From Gammaproteobacteria bacterium (GTDB lineage Bacteria > Pseudomonadota > Gammaproteobacteria > Enterobacterales > Neiellaceae), in the NCBI GenBank assembly GCA_017425245.1, contig JAFOOX010000049.1:1-64000 (forward strand): a stretch of 64,000 bases of DNA, written 5' to 3'. Under the pieces are notes generated by a model, which made no database searches, was not told the DNA's origin, and saw nothing but the letters and a program-made list of their open reading frames with translations. This document shows, in pieces, positions 25,691-35,069 of the stretch. Made by a program: the position numbers and the translations under genes. Position 1 is the stretch's first letter, and every line of letters starts with the position of its first letter.

Positions 25691-27423
25691 CGTTTGCCTC
25701 CACTGCTGCTGGCTACCAGCTGCAATTGCAGCGCCGAGGCGGCCTGTTTGGCGTCGCTCAGTTGTGGTGCGCTCATGCTGCGAGCCAGCTCCAGCCGCAG
25801 TTCGTTGGCTTCTTCGCTGCCATTGGCGGCGGCGGTGGCCAGCCAAGCATAGGCCTGTACCGGGTCACGCGCGACACCATTACCGGCGATGTAGAGCAGG
25901 GCCAAACGTACCTGAGCCGCCAGATGGCCGCTGTTAGCGGCCGCCTGATACCAGCGCGCTGCAGCCTTGAGGTCACTGTTGGTGCCGTTGCCGGTGCGGT
26001 AGATCTCACCCAGCAGGTATTGGCCGCGGCCATCACCCGATTCGGCCGCACGACGGCTGAGCTCCAGGGCTCGCACCGGTTGGGGTTCAACGCCAAGGCC
26101 GAGCAGGTAGATGGCGGCCAGCCCCGACTGGGCCGTCGCATCACCTTCGGCTGCTGCCGCTTCATAGCGTTGACGGGCTTGATGGTAATCGGGAATGACG
26201 CCGTCACCACGCAGATAGGCATCGCCACAGGCGGTCTGGGCGGGCGCCAACTGCTGATCGGCGGCCCGGCAATACCAGCTCACTGCGCCATTCTGGTCAC
26301 GCGGCCCACCGAAGCCGTCAGCCAGCGCCAACGCAAAGTTGAACTGGCCCCAGGGATCATTGGCATCCGCCGCCTGTTTGAAAAACTGGCGGGCCTGCGG
26401 GGCATCGACCGCGCCACCCATGCCGCGCGCGTGCATCAAGCCCAGTTCATTGGCCGCTGGCGCCAAACCACTACTGGCGGCCTGCTCAAGTAGCTGGCGG
26501 GCGCGGACCAGATCCCGCGTCACCCGCGTGCCATCACGGTAATGCAGGGCCAGATCAAAGCGCGCTTCCGCCATACCGCCGTCCGCTGCGGCACTTAACC
26601 ACAGCAAAAAACGCTCCGGATCGACATCATCGCCATCGCCGTAGTGCCAGGCCAAGCGGTACTGGGCGCGTACATTGCCCTGCTCGGCAGCGGCCTGCAG
26701 CCATTCCAGCGCCGCATCCCGATCAGGGCTCACGGCATTGGGGCCAGGGTAGCGCAGTTCACCTACCAACCCTTGGGCATCCGCATCACCGGCATGGGCC
26801 GACACCGTCAGCCATTCCAGCGCTTTGATCTTGTCGGCCGGGCCTCCGCGTCCCTGTAGCCAGGCAAGACCGAGGTTATAGGCCGCTGTCGGGTGGCCCT
26901 GCTGGGCGGCAGCGGTGTAGTAGTTACGGGCCTTGGCACCGTCGGCGGGCAACAGCTGGTTGTCGTCATAGAGCAAGCCGAGCAGAAACAGCGCCTCGGC
27001 ATAGCCGTCAGCGGCCAAGGGTTCAAGCACTTGCAACGCCGCGCTGACATCACGATCTTGCAGCAGCAGCCGGGCGACTGATGTCGCTGCGCCAGGGTGG
27101 CCAAGATCCGCTGCTTGTTGGTACCAGCGCTTGGCTTCCGTGCGATTGGTGTCAACTGTGGTACCGGTCTCGTAGAATCCGCCCAAGGCATAGGCGGCGC
27201 TGGCGGACTGCAACTCGGCCGCCGCCAGATAGGCCTTACGTGCGGTGACCATATCGCCGCTGTCGGCCGCCTCCTCTGCCGCTGCCAGATACCACTCGGC
27301 AGTGGCGTTGGCAGGAGCCCCCTGCAGCACGCCGCCACCCGTCGGCGTACTCTGACAGGCACTCAACAGCAATAAGGCCAACAGCGTTGGCAGCACGCCG
27401 CAAGGGCGCGCAATCAGTCCCAT
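25687..27423 (-). CDS. Sel1-repeat lipoprotein
   Basis: A protein of about 578 residues with a lipoprotein signal ending LLLLSACQS and then a nearly continuous array of Sel1-like repeats (AAYALGGFYETGTTV, AAYNLGLAWLQGRGG, AQYRLAWHYGDGDD, AANELGLMHARGMGG, GQYLLGEIYRTGNGTN, AQVRLALLYIAGNGV). These alpha-solenoids usually scaffold protein interactions at the cell envelope. It should be anchored in a membrane facing the periplasm. I use ATG 27423; a TTG three codons earlier is in frame. It is followed by the coupled winged-helix gene. It lies divergent to the histidine kinase at 27613. Confidence 0.8.
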   Translation of the reverse strand: MGLIARPCGVLPTLLALLLLSACQSTPTGGGVLQGAPANATAEWYLAAAEEAADSGDMVTARKAYLAAAELQSASAAYALGGFYETGTTVDTNRTEAKRWYQQAADLGHPGAATSVARLLLQDRDVSAALQVLEPLAADGYAEALFLLGLLYDDNQLLPADGAKARNYYTAAAQQGHPTAAYNLGLAWLQGRGGPADKIKALEWLTVSAHAGDADAQGLVGELRYPGPNAVSPDRDAALEWLQAAAEQGNVRAQYRLAWHYGDGDDVDPERFLLWLSAAADGGMAEARFDLALHYRDGTRVTRDLVRARQLLEQAASSGLAPAANELGLMHARGMGGAVDAPQARQFFKQAADANDPWGQFNFALALADGFGGPRDQNGAVSWYCRAADQQLAPAQTACGDAYLRGDGVIPDYHQARQRYEAAAAEGDATAQSGLAAIYLLGLGVEPQPVRALELSRRAAESGDGRGQYLLGEIYRTGNGTNSDLKAAARWYQAAANSGHLAAQVRLALLYIAGNGVARDPVQAYAWLATAAANGSEEANELRLELARSMSAPQLSDAKQAASALQLQLVASSSGGKR

Positions 27424-27612
27424 CAGTCGCAATCTCGTTATGGCCCGGTGCTGCCGCTAAGCATGCCTCGCCAACCCACGGCTGGCGAGTGCCGGATCAA
27501 AATTCTCCTGCTCAGTGGGACTGATTCAGCCGTGCTGCCGAGCCCCCGATCATCGCCAGGAAACGGGCGTGCTACCTTCAATTGGTTATGATGACGATAG
27601 CGGAAGCAGCAC

Positions 27613-30327
27613 TTGAACACCGGCGTATTGCAGATCGTGGGAAAGGGCAACGTACTGAAGGTGATCGTTGTTGCCTTGGCCTATCTGCTGGCTGCCCGCT
27701 TTGGCAGTCTGTTTGCGGTGCCGCCGGGGTTTGCCAGTGCCATCTGGCCACCGGCCGGTATCGCCCTCGCCGCATTGCTACTGTGGCGCGGGCCAGCGTT
27801 GATTGGCATAGGGCTAGGATCGCTGGCCACCAATCTGTGGCTGACGCTGGCCACGTCCGGTGCTCAACCATGGACGGCTCCGCAGCTGGTGGCGCCAGTG
27901 CTGATCGGCTGCGGCGCCATGGCCCAGGCCATGATTGGGGGCTGGCTGGTACGGCGTTATCTGCCTTGGCCACTCCCCCTGCTGACTGGCCGCGAAGTGC
28001 TGGTACTGATGCTACTTGGGGGCCCGCTGGCGTCGATGGTCAATGCCACCATTGGTATCGCCAGCCTCACCCTGCTCGGCCTGTCGCCTCCCTCTGGCGT
28101 GGCCCTCAGCTGGTTGACCTGGTGGGCGGGTGATGCCATCGGCGCCATGACCTTTACCCCATTGCTGCTGTTGTTGGCGGATAGCCATGTGGCCGGCCGC
28201 CGCCGCGCCCGTCAGGTGGCGGTGCCGATCATGATCACCCTGCTGGTGGTGGCCGCCTTTGTCGCTCTGGCCCGCCAGACCGGCGATCAACGCCGCCAGC
28301 TTCATTTTGAGGCCACCGCCGAAGCGGTGGGGCGGGCCCTGGCCGAACAGATCGACGAAGCCGAACGGGTCGTGGTGATGTTACGTGGCCTGTTCGAGGC
28401 CAGCGATGAGGTGACTCGCGACGATTTCTCGCGTTACGTCAGCTACCTGCCACTCACAGAGCTGGGCATACGCGCCGTTGAGTGGGTGCCGCGCATCAGT
28501 GACAGGCAACGACCGGCATTGGAGCAAGAGCTGAGTGCGTTGGCCGGCACCCCAGTTACCCTGGCCACCGTGGTTAATGGCCAGCGTCAGCCCATCGGCC
28601 CACGCCCCTACTATTTCCCGATCACCTATGTCGAGCCCCTGCTCGGTAATGAAGCGGCGCTCGGGCTGGACCTGCAAACCCAGGCACAGCGCCTGCAACT
28701 GTTGCTGCAGGCCGACCTAGCGGATCGGGTAGTGGCCTCAACGTCGATCGCGCTGATGCAGGGTGGACGGGGGATCCTGCTGATTGCGCCGGTGCGCACA
28801 GGGGGGCAACAGCAACGGCCGGTCAGCGGCTATGTGCTCGCTGTACTGCACCTCGGCCCCTGGCTGGGCAAAGCGCTGGCCGATATCGAGGTCAGCGGCC
28901 TGGCCATTGAGATCCGCGACACCGCTGATGCTGACCAATCACTGTTTCGTCTCGGCCAAGACAGCGTCGGTGAGCGTCGCCAGCGGTTGCTGGAGGCCGG
29001 CACCCGCCAGTGGCAGCTAACCCTGACCGCCGGCAGCGATTACTTCTTTCATGATCATGACTGGCCACTCTGGGTGATGATCACCCTCGGCCTGTTGTTC
29101 ACCGTGCTGCTCTGCTCGCTGCTGCTGCTGATTACCGGCACCACGGCGCGGGTCGCCCAGCAGGTGGTCGAGCGCACCGCCGAACTGCAGCAGGCGCTGG
29201 CGCGGGCAGATCGGGCCAATGCGGCCAAAAGCGAATTTCTGGCCAACATGAGCCATGAGGTGCGCACCCCAATCAACGCCATTAGCGGCATGCTGTCTCT
29301 GGTCGGTGATGAGCCACTGGGGGTGCGCGCCCAGGACTATCTGGCCAAAGCCCAGCAGGCGACCGGGGTGCTGCTCAGAGTGGTCAATGACATTCTTGAT
29401 TACTCCAAAATCGAGGCAGGAAGGTTGGAACTCGAACAGCAACCGTTCAATCTGCATCAGTTAGTGATGGGGCTGGCTGGAGTGATCCGGCCGGCCGCCA
29501 ATGACAAAGGGCTGCAGTTCAGGGTGCGGACAGCTGCCGATCTGCCGCAATGGTTGGCGGGCGATGCGATACGCATCGAACAAGTACTGCACAACCTGCT
29601 CAACAACGCAGTCAAGTTCACAACGACAGGCAGTGTTGAGCTGGGGCTGGAGGCCACTACCAGCAGCGACGGCTTGGTGGTTCTAACCTTCAAGGTCAGC
29701 GACAGCGGTATTGGCATGGACCAGGCGGCTATCGACCGCCTGTTTCAGAGCTTCACCCAAGCTGACAGCTCCATCACTCGCCGCTTTGGTGGCACCGGCC
29801 TGGGGCTGGCCATCTGCCGTCGGCTGGTGGCATTGATGAGCGGTACCATTGCGGTCAGCAGCAGCCCTGGCGCAGGCAGCTGCTTTACCGTCACCTTGCC
29901 GTTACCGCTGGCCCGGCCGCCAGCCGCCGCCCGAGTGGCCAGTACGGCGCCATTATTGGCCGGCAAACAATTGCTGGTGGTGGAGGATCAGCCCATCAAC
30001 CGCGAGGTGCTGGCAGCTATGCTGGAACGTTGCAGGGTCACGGTGATCGAGGCCGTCAACGGCGCGGAAGCGCTGGCCATCCTCGACCTGCAGCCAATTG
30101 ATCTGGTGCTAATGGATATCCAGATGCCGGTGATGGATGGCCTGACCGCCACCCGTGCCATCCGTAGCGAAAAGCGCTGGGCCAAGCTGCCGATTATTGG
30201 CCTGTCCGCCAACGCCTTTGCCGATGATCGGTTGCAGAGTCTGGCCGTCGGCATGAACGACTACTTGACCAAGCCTGTTGACCGGGAGCGTCTCTATCAA
30301 GCCCTGAGTCGCTATCTCAGCGGCTAA
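27613..30327 (+). CDS. MASE1-CHASE hybrid sensor histidine kinase
   Basis: An inner-membrane hybrid kinase of up to 904 residues. Domains in order are: a MASE1-like membrane module ([21 protein letters not shown]), a periplasmic CHASE ligand domain (about 225-440, with [10 protein letters not shown]), another membrane helix ([20 protein letters not shown]), HisKA with H548 in [12 protein letters not shown], HATPase boxes NNAVKF, DSGIGM and GGTGLGLAI, and a receiver with D835 in [11 protein letters not shown] plus the lysine of YLTKPVD. No cognate output regulator is adjacent. The first available start is TTG 27613 with a weak site; a GTG about 16 codons in could also be used. Confidence 0.92.
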   Translation: MNTGVLQIVGKGNVLKVIVVALAYLLAARFGSLFAVPPGFASAIWPPAGIALAALLLWRGPALIGIGLGSLATNLWLTLATSGAQPWTAPQLVAPVLIGCGAMAQAMIGGWLVRRYLPWPLPLLTGREVLVLMLLGGPLASMVNATIGIASLTLLGLSPPSGVALSWLTWWAGDAIGAMTFTPLLLLLADSHVAGRRRARQVAVPIMITLLVVAAFVALARQTGDQRRQLHFEATAEAVGRALAEQIDEAERVVVMLRGLFEASDEVTRDDFSRYVSYLPLTELGIRAVEWVPRISDRQRPALEQELSALAGTPVTLATVVNGQRQPIGPRPYYFPITYVEPLLGNEAALGLDLQTQAQRLQLLLQADLADRVVASTSIALMQGGRGILLIAPVRTGGQQQRPVSGYVLAVLHLGPWLGKALADIEVSGLAIEIRDTADADQSLFRLGQDSVGERRQRLLEAGTRQWQLTLTAGSDYFFHDHDWPLWVMITLGLLFTVLLCSLLLLITGTTARVAQQVVERTAELQQALARADRANAAKSEFLANMSHEVRTPINAISGMLSLVGDEPLGVRAQDYLAKAQQATGVLLRVVNDILDYSKIEAGRLELEQQPFNLHQLVMGLAGVIRPAANDKGLQFRVRTAADLPQWLAGDAIRIEQVLHNLLNNAVKFTTTGSVELGLEATTSSDGLVVLTFKVSDSGIGMDQAAIDRLFQSFTQADSSITRRFGGTGLGLAICRRLVALMSGTIAVSSSPGAGSCFTVTLPLPLARPPAAARVASTAPLLAGKQLLVVEDQPINREVLAAMLERCRVTVIEAVNGAEALAILDLQPIDLVLMDIQMPVMDGLTATRAIRSEKRWAKLPIIGLSANAFADDRLQSLAVGMNDYLTKPVDRERLYQALSRYLSG

Positions 30328-30342
30328 CTCAACCCCGAGCCC

Positions 30343-30377
30343 CTGATTTGTTACCACCCACCCTCTGATTTGTTACC
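30343..30377 (+). repeat. tandem 13-base direct repeat upstream of PilZ gene
   Basis: CTGATTTGTTACC occurs at 30343-30355 and again at 30365-30377, a centre-to-centre spacing of 22 bases or two helical turns. The pair lies between the kinase stop and the PilZ-like gene, so it could be an operator for a dimeric regulator. No T-rich terminator is seen here. Confidence 0.5.
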
Positions 30378-30464
30378 GAATGATGATAGCGATTGCACAT
30401 AATCCAGCCATTTTGTAGCCTCGATCACGTTATCAGTACAAGTCGGCAGGATCGGGAGGTGGGC

Positions 30465-31070
30465 ATGAGTGCACGCGAACTGCTGGATGCCGATGAACTG
30501 GCTCTGTTGGGTGAAGTGCTGTTGCCGCCTGCCGAAGGCGAGTTACCGCTACCGCTTAACCTGCCGTTTGGTCAGCTGTTGCTGCCATTGATGGAACGCG
30601 CCGATGGCCTGTTGTTGGTAACCAGTTTTGGTCACCACCTGTTGCGCTTTCCGGTACGCCTGCAACGTGACGAGTTTGGCCGGCCCACGCTGGCGATTGA
30701 CGCCCCCGAAATTCTAGAAACCGGTCCCACCTTGCGCGATTGGCGGTTGCAGCCTCTGGCGCCACTGCGCCTGTTGGACCACAACGGCAACGAGATCCGG
30801 CTGCGTATTCATGACCTGTCGGTGAGCGGTCTGTTGCTGGAGTTCGATGAGCAGCAAGCGATACCTGAGCGACTCCACCTGCAGCTCGAACTGCCCGAAT
30901 GCGGCACCCGTCTGCCGCTGGCTGCCGCCCGGGTGCGCCATCTTGATGGGCAGCGGGTGGCCTACCGCCTGCTGACAGCGGATGAGGGGATGTCAGACCG
31001 GCTGCGTTGGTTTCTATTTCACCAGCACCGGGCACTGCATGGCGATGACTTTGAACTGCAGGTGGCCTGA
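30465..31070 (+). CDS. PilZ-domain-like protein
   Basis: A protein of 201 residues. A C-terminal PilZ-like barrel (about residues 95-180) is marked by IHDLSVSGLLLEF, the D/N-x-S-x-x-G motif, and by strand pairs such as LPLAAARVRHLDGQRVAYRL. The N-terminal half resembles a YcgR-N-like flanking domain. The arginine-rich RxxxR motif that normally grips cyclic di-GMP is not obvious before IHDLS, so binding may be weak or lost. GGGAGG lies shortly before ATG 30465. The cyclic-di-GMP theme recurs in the GGDEF-EAL gene at 46967. Confidence 0.75.
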   Translation: MSARELLDADELALLGEVLLPPAEGELPLPLNLPFGQLLLPLMERADGLLLVTSFGHHLLRFPVRLQRDEFGRPTLAIDAPEILETGPTLRDWRLQPLAPLRLLDHNGNEIRLRIHDLSVSGLLLEFDEQQAIPERLHLQLELPECGTRLPLAAARVRHLDGQRVAYRLLTADEGMSDRLRWFLFHQHRALHGDDFELQVA

Positions 31071-31073
31071 GTC

Positions 31074-31622
31074 TCACCACATCAGGTCGTCTGGCACCAC
31101 AAAGGCGGCGTAGGGGTCATCCTCGCTGCTTTGGTTGTCGGCCTGCAGTTGGTCGTTACAGAGCACGATGTAACTGTCATCGCGCTCGCGCACCTTGCTC
31201 GCCACCCCGGTCGGCACCAGCTCGTAGCGCTCATCCATCACCACAATCGACAGGTTGCCGAGGGCCAACTGTTGTTGCAGCTTGGGGGTGACGTGGATGG
31301 TCTTGACCTTGTTGAGGTGGGTGAAATTGTAGGCGACTTCGCCCCGCCGCCGATCCACCTTGTTGCTGTCGATCAGTTGGCGGATCTGGGCGAGCACCGC
31401 CTTGCGCTCCGCTTCCTCCTTGATCTGGCGGTTAAGCTCACGGTCACGTTCCAGCTTCTGCTGGCGCGCCGCCTCTGCCGCCGCCTTGGCTTCGTCGACC
31501 GTCTCCAGCTTGTGCTTGCGCGCGTGCTTCTGGCTGTCGTACTGCTCTTTCTTCACGCTCTTGGCTTTTTTGGGGTCTACCAGACCGGCTTTGAGCAACT
31601 GTTCCGCCAACGACTTGGCCAT
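31074..31622 (-). CDS. DUF2058 (YaiL-like) protein
   Basis: A protein of 182 residues beginning MAKSLAEQLLKAGLVDPKKA. A long lysine/arginine/glutamate-rich helix in the first half is probably coiled coil, and the second half is globular (VAYNFTHLNKVKTIHV, LSIVVMDERYELVP). This is the DUF2058 family of E. coli YaiL, a conserved nucleic-acid-associated protein of unclear role. ATG 31622 is chosen for the GGAGG just upstream; a longer frame adds only MVEVA. It converges on the PilZ gene, three bases apart. Confidence 0.85.
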   Translation of the reverse strand: MAKSLAEQLLKAGLVDPKKAKSVKKEQYDSQKHARKHKLETVDEAKAAAEAARQQKLERDRELNRQIKEEAERKAVLAQIRQLIDSNKVDRRRGEVAYNFTHLNKVKTIHVTPKLQQQLALGNLSIVVMDERYELVPTGVASKVRERDDSYIVLCNDQLQADNQSSEDDPYAAFVVPDDLMW

Positions 31623-31793
31623 CGCCACCTCCACCACTGTTGAGGCGACGATAATAGATCAGCCCGCCGGTCGGCAGCCATGGCCCGGTGCACCAGGCTG
31701 ACAGCTACGGCAACATTTTGTTGAAGCTGAAGGGTTGCCGCAGCCGCAGGTGGCGGCCACAGTGTAGTCACCTCCCCGCCTTGGACTTTCGCC

Positions 31794-32654
31794 ATGCTCT
31801 TACCCCATTCTGCCAGTGCACGCATTATTCTGCCGCTGATGCTGGCCCTGATGGTGGCCACCGTCGAGGCCGCCCCACCACAGCCATCAACGCCGGTGCA
31901 GCCCGGCGAGGCTGGCCATTCGGCAACATTGACCGCAGCGATTAACAACCCGCTACGCAGCGATGCCCAGCGTGCCCGCGATCTGGCGCGCCATCCACAG
32001 CAAACGCTGGAGTTCTTCGGCATCAGCCCACAGATGACAGTCATCGAAATATGGCCTGGCGCGGGCTGGTATACCGATATTCTCGCCCCCTATCTGGCCG
32101 GGCAAGGGCAGTATATTGCTGCCCACTTCCCGGCCAGCAGCACCATCGACTATTTCGCCCGCAACCGCGCCGCCTTCGATGCCAAGCTCAAAGCGAGTGA
32201 TGGTTACGCTCAGGTCAATGTGGTCGATTTCGCCCCACCACAGAGCACCAAGCTGGCACCACCGGCATCGGTGGATGCAGTGCTCACCTTCCGCAACATC
32301 CATAACTGGATGAAGGCGGGTAGCGACGCCGAGGCCTTTGCTGCCTTTTATGCCGCACTCAAGCCCGGTGGCGTTCTGGGGGTGGTGGAGCATCGGCTGC
32401 CACCAGCGCGAGAACAAGACCCCAAGGCAGCAAGCGGCTATGTGCATGAAGCCGTGGTCATCGCCATGGCCGAAAAAGCGGGTTTCAAACTGGTAGCGCG
32501 CAGCGAGATCAATGCCAACCCTAAAGACAACGCTGATCATCCTCAAGGGGTGTGGACCCTGCCTCCGACGCTGGCACTGGGCGATGAGCGCCGCGACTAT
32601 TATCTGGCGATTGGCGAAAGCGACCGCATGACCCTCAAGTTCATCAAGCCCTGA
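31794..32654 (+). CDS. exported methyltransferase-like protein
   Basis: A protein of 286 residues with a signal peptide (ARIILPLMLALMVATVEA) followed by a class I methyltransferase-like fold: VIEIWPGAGWYTDILAPYL in place of motif I, VDAVLTFRNIHNW, and FYAALKPGGVLGVVEH as the post-motif. Proteins of this kind (COG4798, from memory) are labelled predicted methyltransferases. Export places it where S-adenosylmethionine is not expected, so the activity is doubtful. It precedes the MliC-like lipoprotein by 26 bases on the same strand. Confidence 0.75.
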   Translation: MLLPHSASARIILPLMLALMVATVEAAPPQPSTPVQPGEAGHSATLTAAINNPLRSDAQRARDLARHPQQTLEFFGISPQMTVIEIWPGAGWYTDILAPYLAGQGQYIAAHFPASSTIDYFARNRAAFDAKLKASDGYAQVNVVDFAPPQSTKLAPPASVDAVLTFRNIHNWMKAGSDAEAFAAFYAALKPGGVLGVVEHRLPPAREQDPKAASGYVHEAVVIAMAEKAGFKLVARSEINANPKDNADHPQGVWTLPPTLALGDERRDYYLAIGESDRMTLKFIKP

Positions 32655-32680
32655 ACCGGGCTGCGCCAAGGAGTGAGCGG

Positions 32681-33391
32681 ATGTTGCGTCTGATCCTGAC
32701 CGCTGTCGGCTGTGCCCTGCTGCTGGCAGGTTGTGAGCGACAGATGGAGGTACCCACAGCGGTTGCGCCGGTGTCCGACCCCATGGCGGCAGCGACGACG
32801 GCAGGCGAAGAACAGCCCCCCCTTGAAGCCGGCGGGGAACCGCGGGTGATGGTCTACCACTGCGGCCCGGAGATGCGCTTGGTCGCCGAGTTCAAAGGCG
32901 ATGGCATGTGGCTGTTTTTGCCCGAGCAGACACTGCTGCTGCAACAGGTGGTCAGCGCTAGCGGCGCCCGCTACGAAGCTGACGGCGTGCTGTTCTGGAA
33001 CAAGGGCGATAACGCTATCCTGGAGATTGAGGGCCAGCCGCAACCCCAGTGCGTGGCCGAGCCGCGAGAGGCGGTGTGGGAAAAAGCCAAGTTGGCGGGT
33101 GCCGATTTCAGGGCCATTGGTCAGGAACCGGGCTGGATACTGGAACTCTACCCAGAACGGGTGGTACTACTGCTCGATTATGGCCAAACCCGCATCGAAG
33201 CACCCTCAGCCTCCCCGATCAACGAAACTTTTGGCAGCCGCTTCGATCTGGAGGCAGAAGGCCAATCGCTGACCATCAGCCTTAAGCACGAAAGCTGTCA
33301 TGACAGCATGAGTGGTGAGCTGTTCGAGACCCGGGTTACCATTGAGTACGGTGAGCGGTTGCTGAGCGGCTGCGGACGGTCACTAAACTGA
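32681..33391 (+). CDS. lipoprotein with MliC-like domain and COG3650-like region
   Basis: A 236-residue lipoprotein with signal LILTAVGCALLLAGC. A first domain, YHCGPEMRLVAEFKGDGMWL to ADGVLFWNKGDNAILEI, matches the MliC family (inhibitor of C-type lysozyme). A second domain begins FRAIGQEPGWILELYPERVV, a motif seen in COG3650 proteins. It is expected at the inner face of the outer membrane or in the periplasm, where it may protect peptidoglycan. AAGGAG precedes ATG 32681. The stop overlaps the next gene start as TGATG. Confidence 0.75.
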   Translation: MLRLILTAVGCALLLAGCERQMEVPTAVAPVSDPMAAATTAGEEQPPLEAGGEPRVMVYHCGPEMRLVAEFKGDGMWLFLPEQTLLLQQVVSASGARYEADGVLFWNKGDNAILEIEGQPQPQCVAEPREAVWEKAKLAGADFRAIGQEPGWILELYPERVVLLLDYGQTRIEAPSASPINETFGSRFDLEAEGQSLTISLKHESCHDSMSGELFETRVTIEYGERLLSGCGRSLN

Positions 33392-33912
33392 TGACGCCAA
33401 CCCTCGTTAGCACACGCACCCGATTGCGCCCCTTTGAACTTGCCGACGGCCCGGCTTACCTGCGTCTGGGTAGCGATCCGGCGATTATCCGCTATACCGA
33501 CAACCATGGCCTGACCTCATTGGAGGACGCGCTGGCGCTGATGGCGCGGGCCCCGTTGCACGACTATGCCACCTCCATCTATGGCCGGCTGGCGGTGGAA
33601 TGGCGCGCAACCGGTGAGGTGATCGGCTTTTGTGGCCTTAAGTATCTGCCCGATCTACAAGAGGTGGACCTCGGCTATCGCTTTCTGCCCGAATTCTGGG
33701 GGTTGGGGCTGGCCACCGAAACCAGCCAGACGGTGTTAGACCACTATCTTCGGCAGGGACAAACACCGCGGGTGATGGGGCTGGTTCACCCCGCCAATGG
33801 GGCATCGGCGCGGGTGATGACGAAGCTCGGCTTCACTGAGGCGGATGAGCTGGTGTTGGCCGATCTGGGGGCGGTGGCGTTCAGGCGCTTTTACCGTCAC
33901 CTTTCGCCGTGA
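33391..33912 (+). CDS. GNAT acetyltransferase, RimJ/RimL type
   Basis: A 173-residue member of the Acetyltransf_3 group that modifies N-terminal amines or small molecules with acetyl-CoA. Recognisable blocks are TRLRPFELADGPAYLRLGSD, EVDLGYRFLPEFWGLGLATE (the acetyl-CoA loop) and VMGLVHPANGASARVMTKLGF. It is coupled to the MliC-like gene by a TGATG overlap. A 7-base-pair hairpin (33903-33920) spans its stop codon, but without a T-run. The substrate is unknown. Confidence 0.85.
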   Translation: MTPTLVSTRTRLRPFELADGPAYLRLGSDPAIIRYTDNHGLTSLEDALALMARAPLHDYATSIYGRLAVEWRATGEVIGFCGLKYLPDLQEVDLGYRFLPEFWGLGLATETSQTVLDHYLRQGQTPRVMGLVHPANGASARVMTKLGFTEADELVLADLGAVAFRRFYRHLSP

Positions 33913-34000
33913 ACGGCGAAGCTCGCCGCAGCCGTCTCTCGCTGCTGGCCACCACTTCGCTAGGCTTGCAGGCAATTGTTGCCCTGCCGGGAGTCCGCCC

Positions 34001-34975
34001 ATGACCACAATCCCGATCGCCCACACCGAGCTGCGGGTTTCGCCGTTGGCTTATGGCTGCATGCATATTGGGGGCAGCTGGGATCAGCAGCCCGCCACGG
34101 ATGACCAGCGCCGTCACGCAGCCAGCGCCTTCGATCTGGCGTGCGAGTTGGGGATCAACCTGTTCGATCATGCCGATATCTACACCTTGGGCAAATCGGA
34201 GCAGGTATTCGGCGACTGGCTGCGCGGCCGCAGCCAGCGGCGTGATCAGCTGATTATCCAGAGCAAGTGCGGCATCCGCTTCGCCGGTGAACCGACGGCG
34301 GACGCCCCCAAGCGCTACGACTTCAGCTACGACCACATTATCCGCTCAGCTGAAGCCAGCCTGCGCCGGTTGGCGACCGATTATCTCGACCTGTTTCTGC
34401 TCCACCGTCCCGATCCGCTGATGGATCCGGAGGAGGTGGCCCGTGCCCTCGACCATCTGCATGGCAGTGGCAAGGTGCGCTATTTCGGCGTCAGCAACCA
34501 TACCGCCGGCCAGCTGGCACTGCTGCAGCACCATGTGCGCCAGCCGCTGGTAGTCAACCAGCTGGAGCTGTCGCTCAGCCACAGCCATCTGCTGGAAGAG
34601 GGGATCAACGCCAACCGCAACGATGCGAGCACGGCGCTAGCCAGCGGCACCCTCGACTACTGCCGGCTGCATAATGTCCACATTCAGGCTTGGTCACCGC
34701 TGGGCGGCGGTCGCCTGTGTCGCAGCGACGGCTTTGACAACCACCAGCACTATTTGGCCGCCAGCTTGGTGGCGGAACTGGCCGAGGTACACCAGTGCAG
34801 TCGCGAAGCGATTATGCTGGGCTGGCTGCTGCGTCATCCGGCCCGGCTGCAGCCGGTGGTTGGCACCACCAATCTTGCGCGCCTGCGCGCCTGCGCCCAA
34901 GCCAGCGAGGTCAGGCTAAATCGCGATGAGTGGTATCGCCTGTGGCAGGTGGTGCGGGGCAGCGAGGTGCCCTGA
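34001..34975 (+). CDS. aldo/keto reductase
   Basis: A 324-residue NADPH-dependent reductase of the (beta/alpha)8 family, near E. coli YdhF. The catalytic tetrad is visible: Asp and Tyr in FDHADIYTLG, Lys in IQSKCGIRF, His in DLFLLHRPDP. The C-terminal phosphate-binding segment VVGTTNLARLRAC matches the family. ATG 34001 follows CGGGAG by seven bases; the earlier frame overlaps the acetyltransferase. The substrate is unknown. Confidence 0.9.
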   Translation: MTTIPIAHTELRVSPLAYGCMHIGGSWDQQPATDDQRRHAASAFDLACELGINLFDHADIYTLGKSEQVFGDWLRGRSQRRDQLIIQSKCGIRFAGEPTADAPKRYDFSYDHIIRSAEASLRRLATDYLDLFLLHRPDPLMDPEEVARALDHLHGSGKVRYFGVSNHTAGQLALLQHHVRQPLVVNQLELSLSHSHLLEEGINANRNDASTALASGTLDYCRLHNVHIQAWSPLGGGRLCRSDGFDNHQHYLAASLVAELAEVHQCSREAIMLGWLLRHPARLQPVVGTTNLARLRACAQASEVRLNRDEWYRLWQVVRGSEVP

Positions 34976-35069
34976 GAGACCTTTCTGCCAGGGCCGTGAT
35001 CACCTTCCCGGTGAGTTGGCGAGGATCTGGGAATTATGGTCAGACCACAACCGCCATTGAGCTCTCGGC

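Noticed and set aside
33903-33920. Terminator after the acetyltransferase
   Set aside because: The TTCGCCG/CGGCGAA stem spans the stop codon and lacks a T-run, so it is too weak to call.
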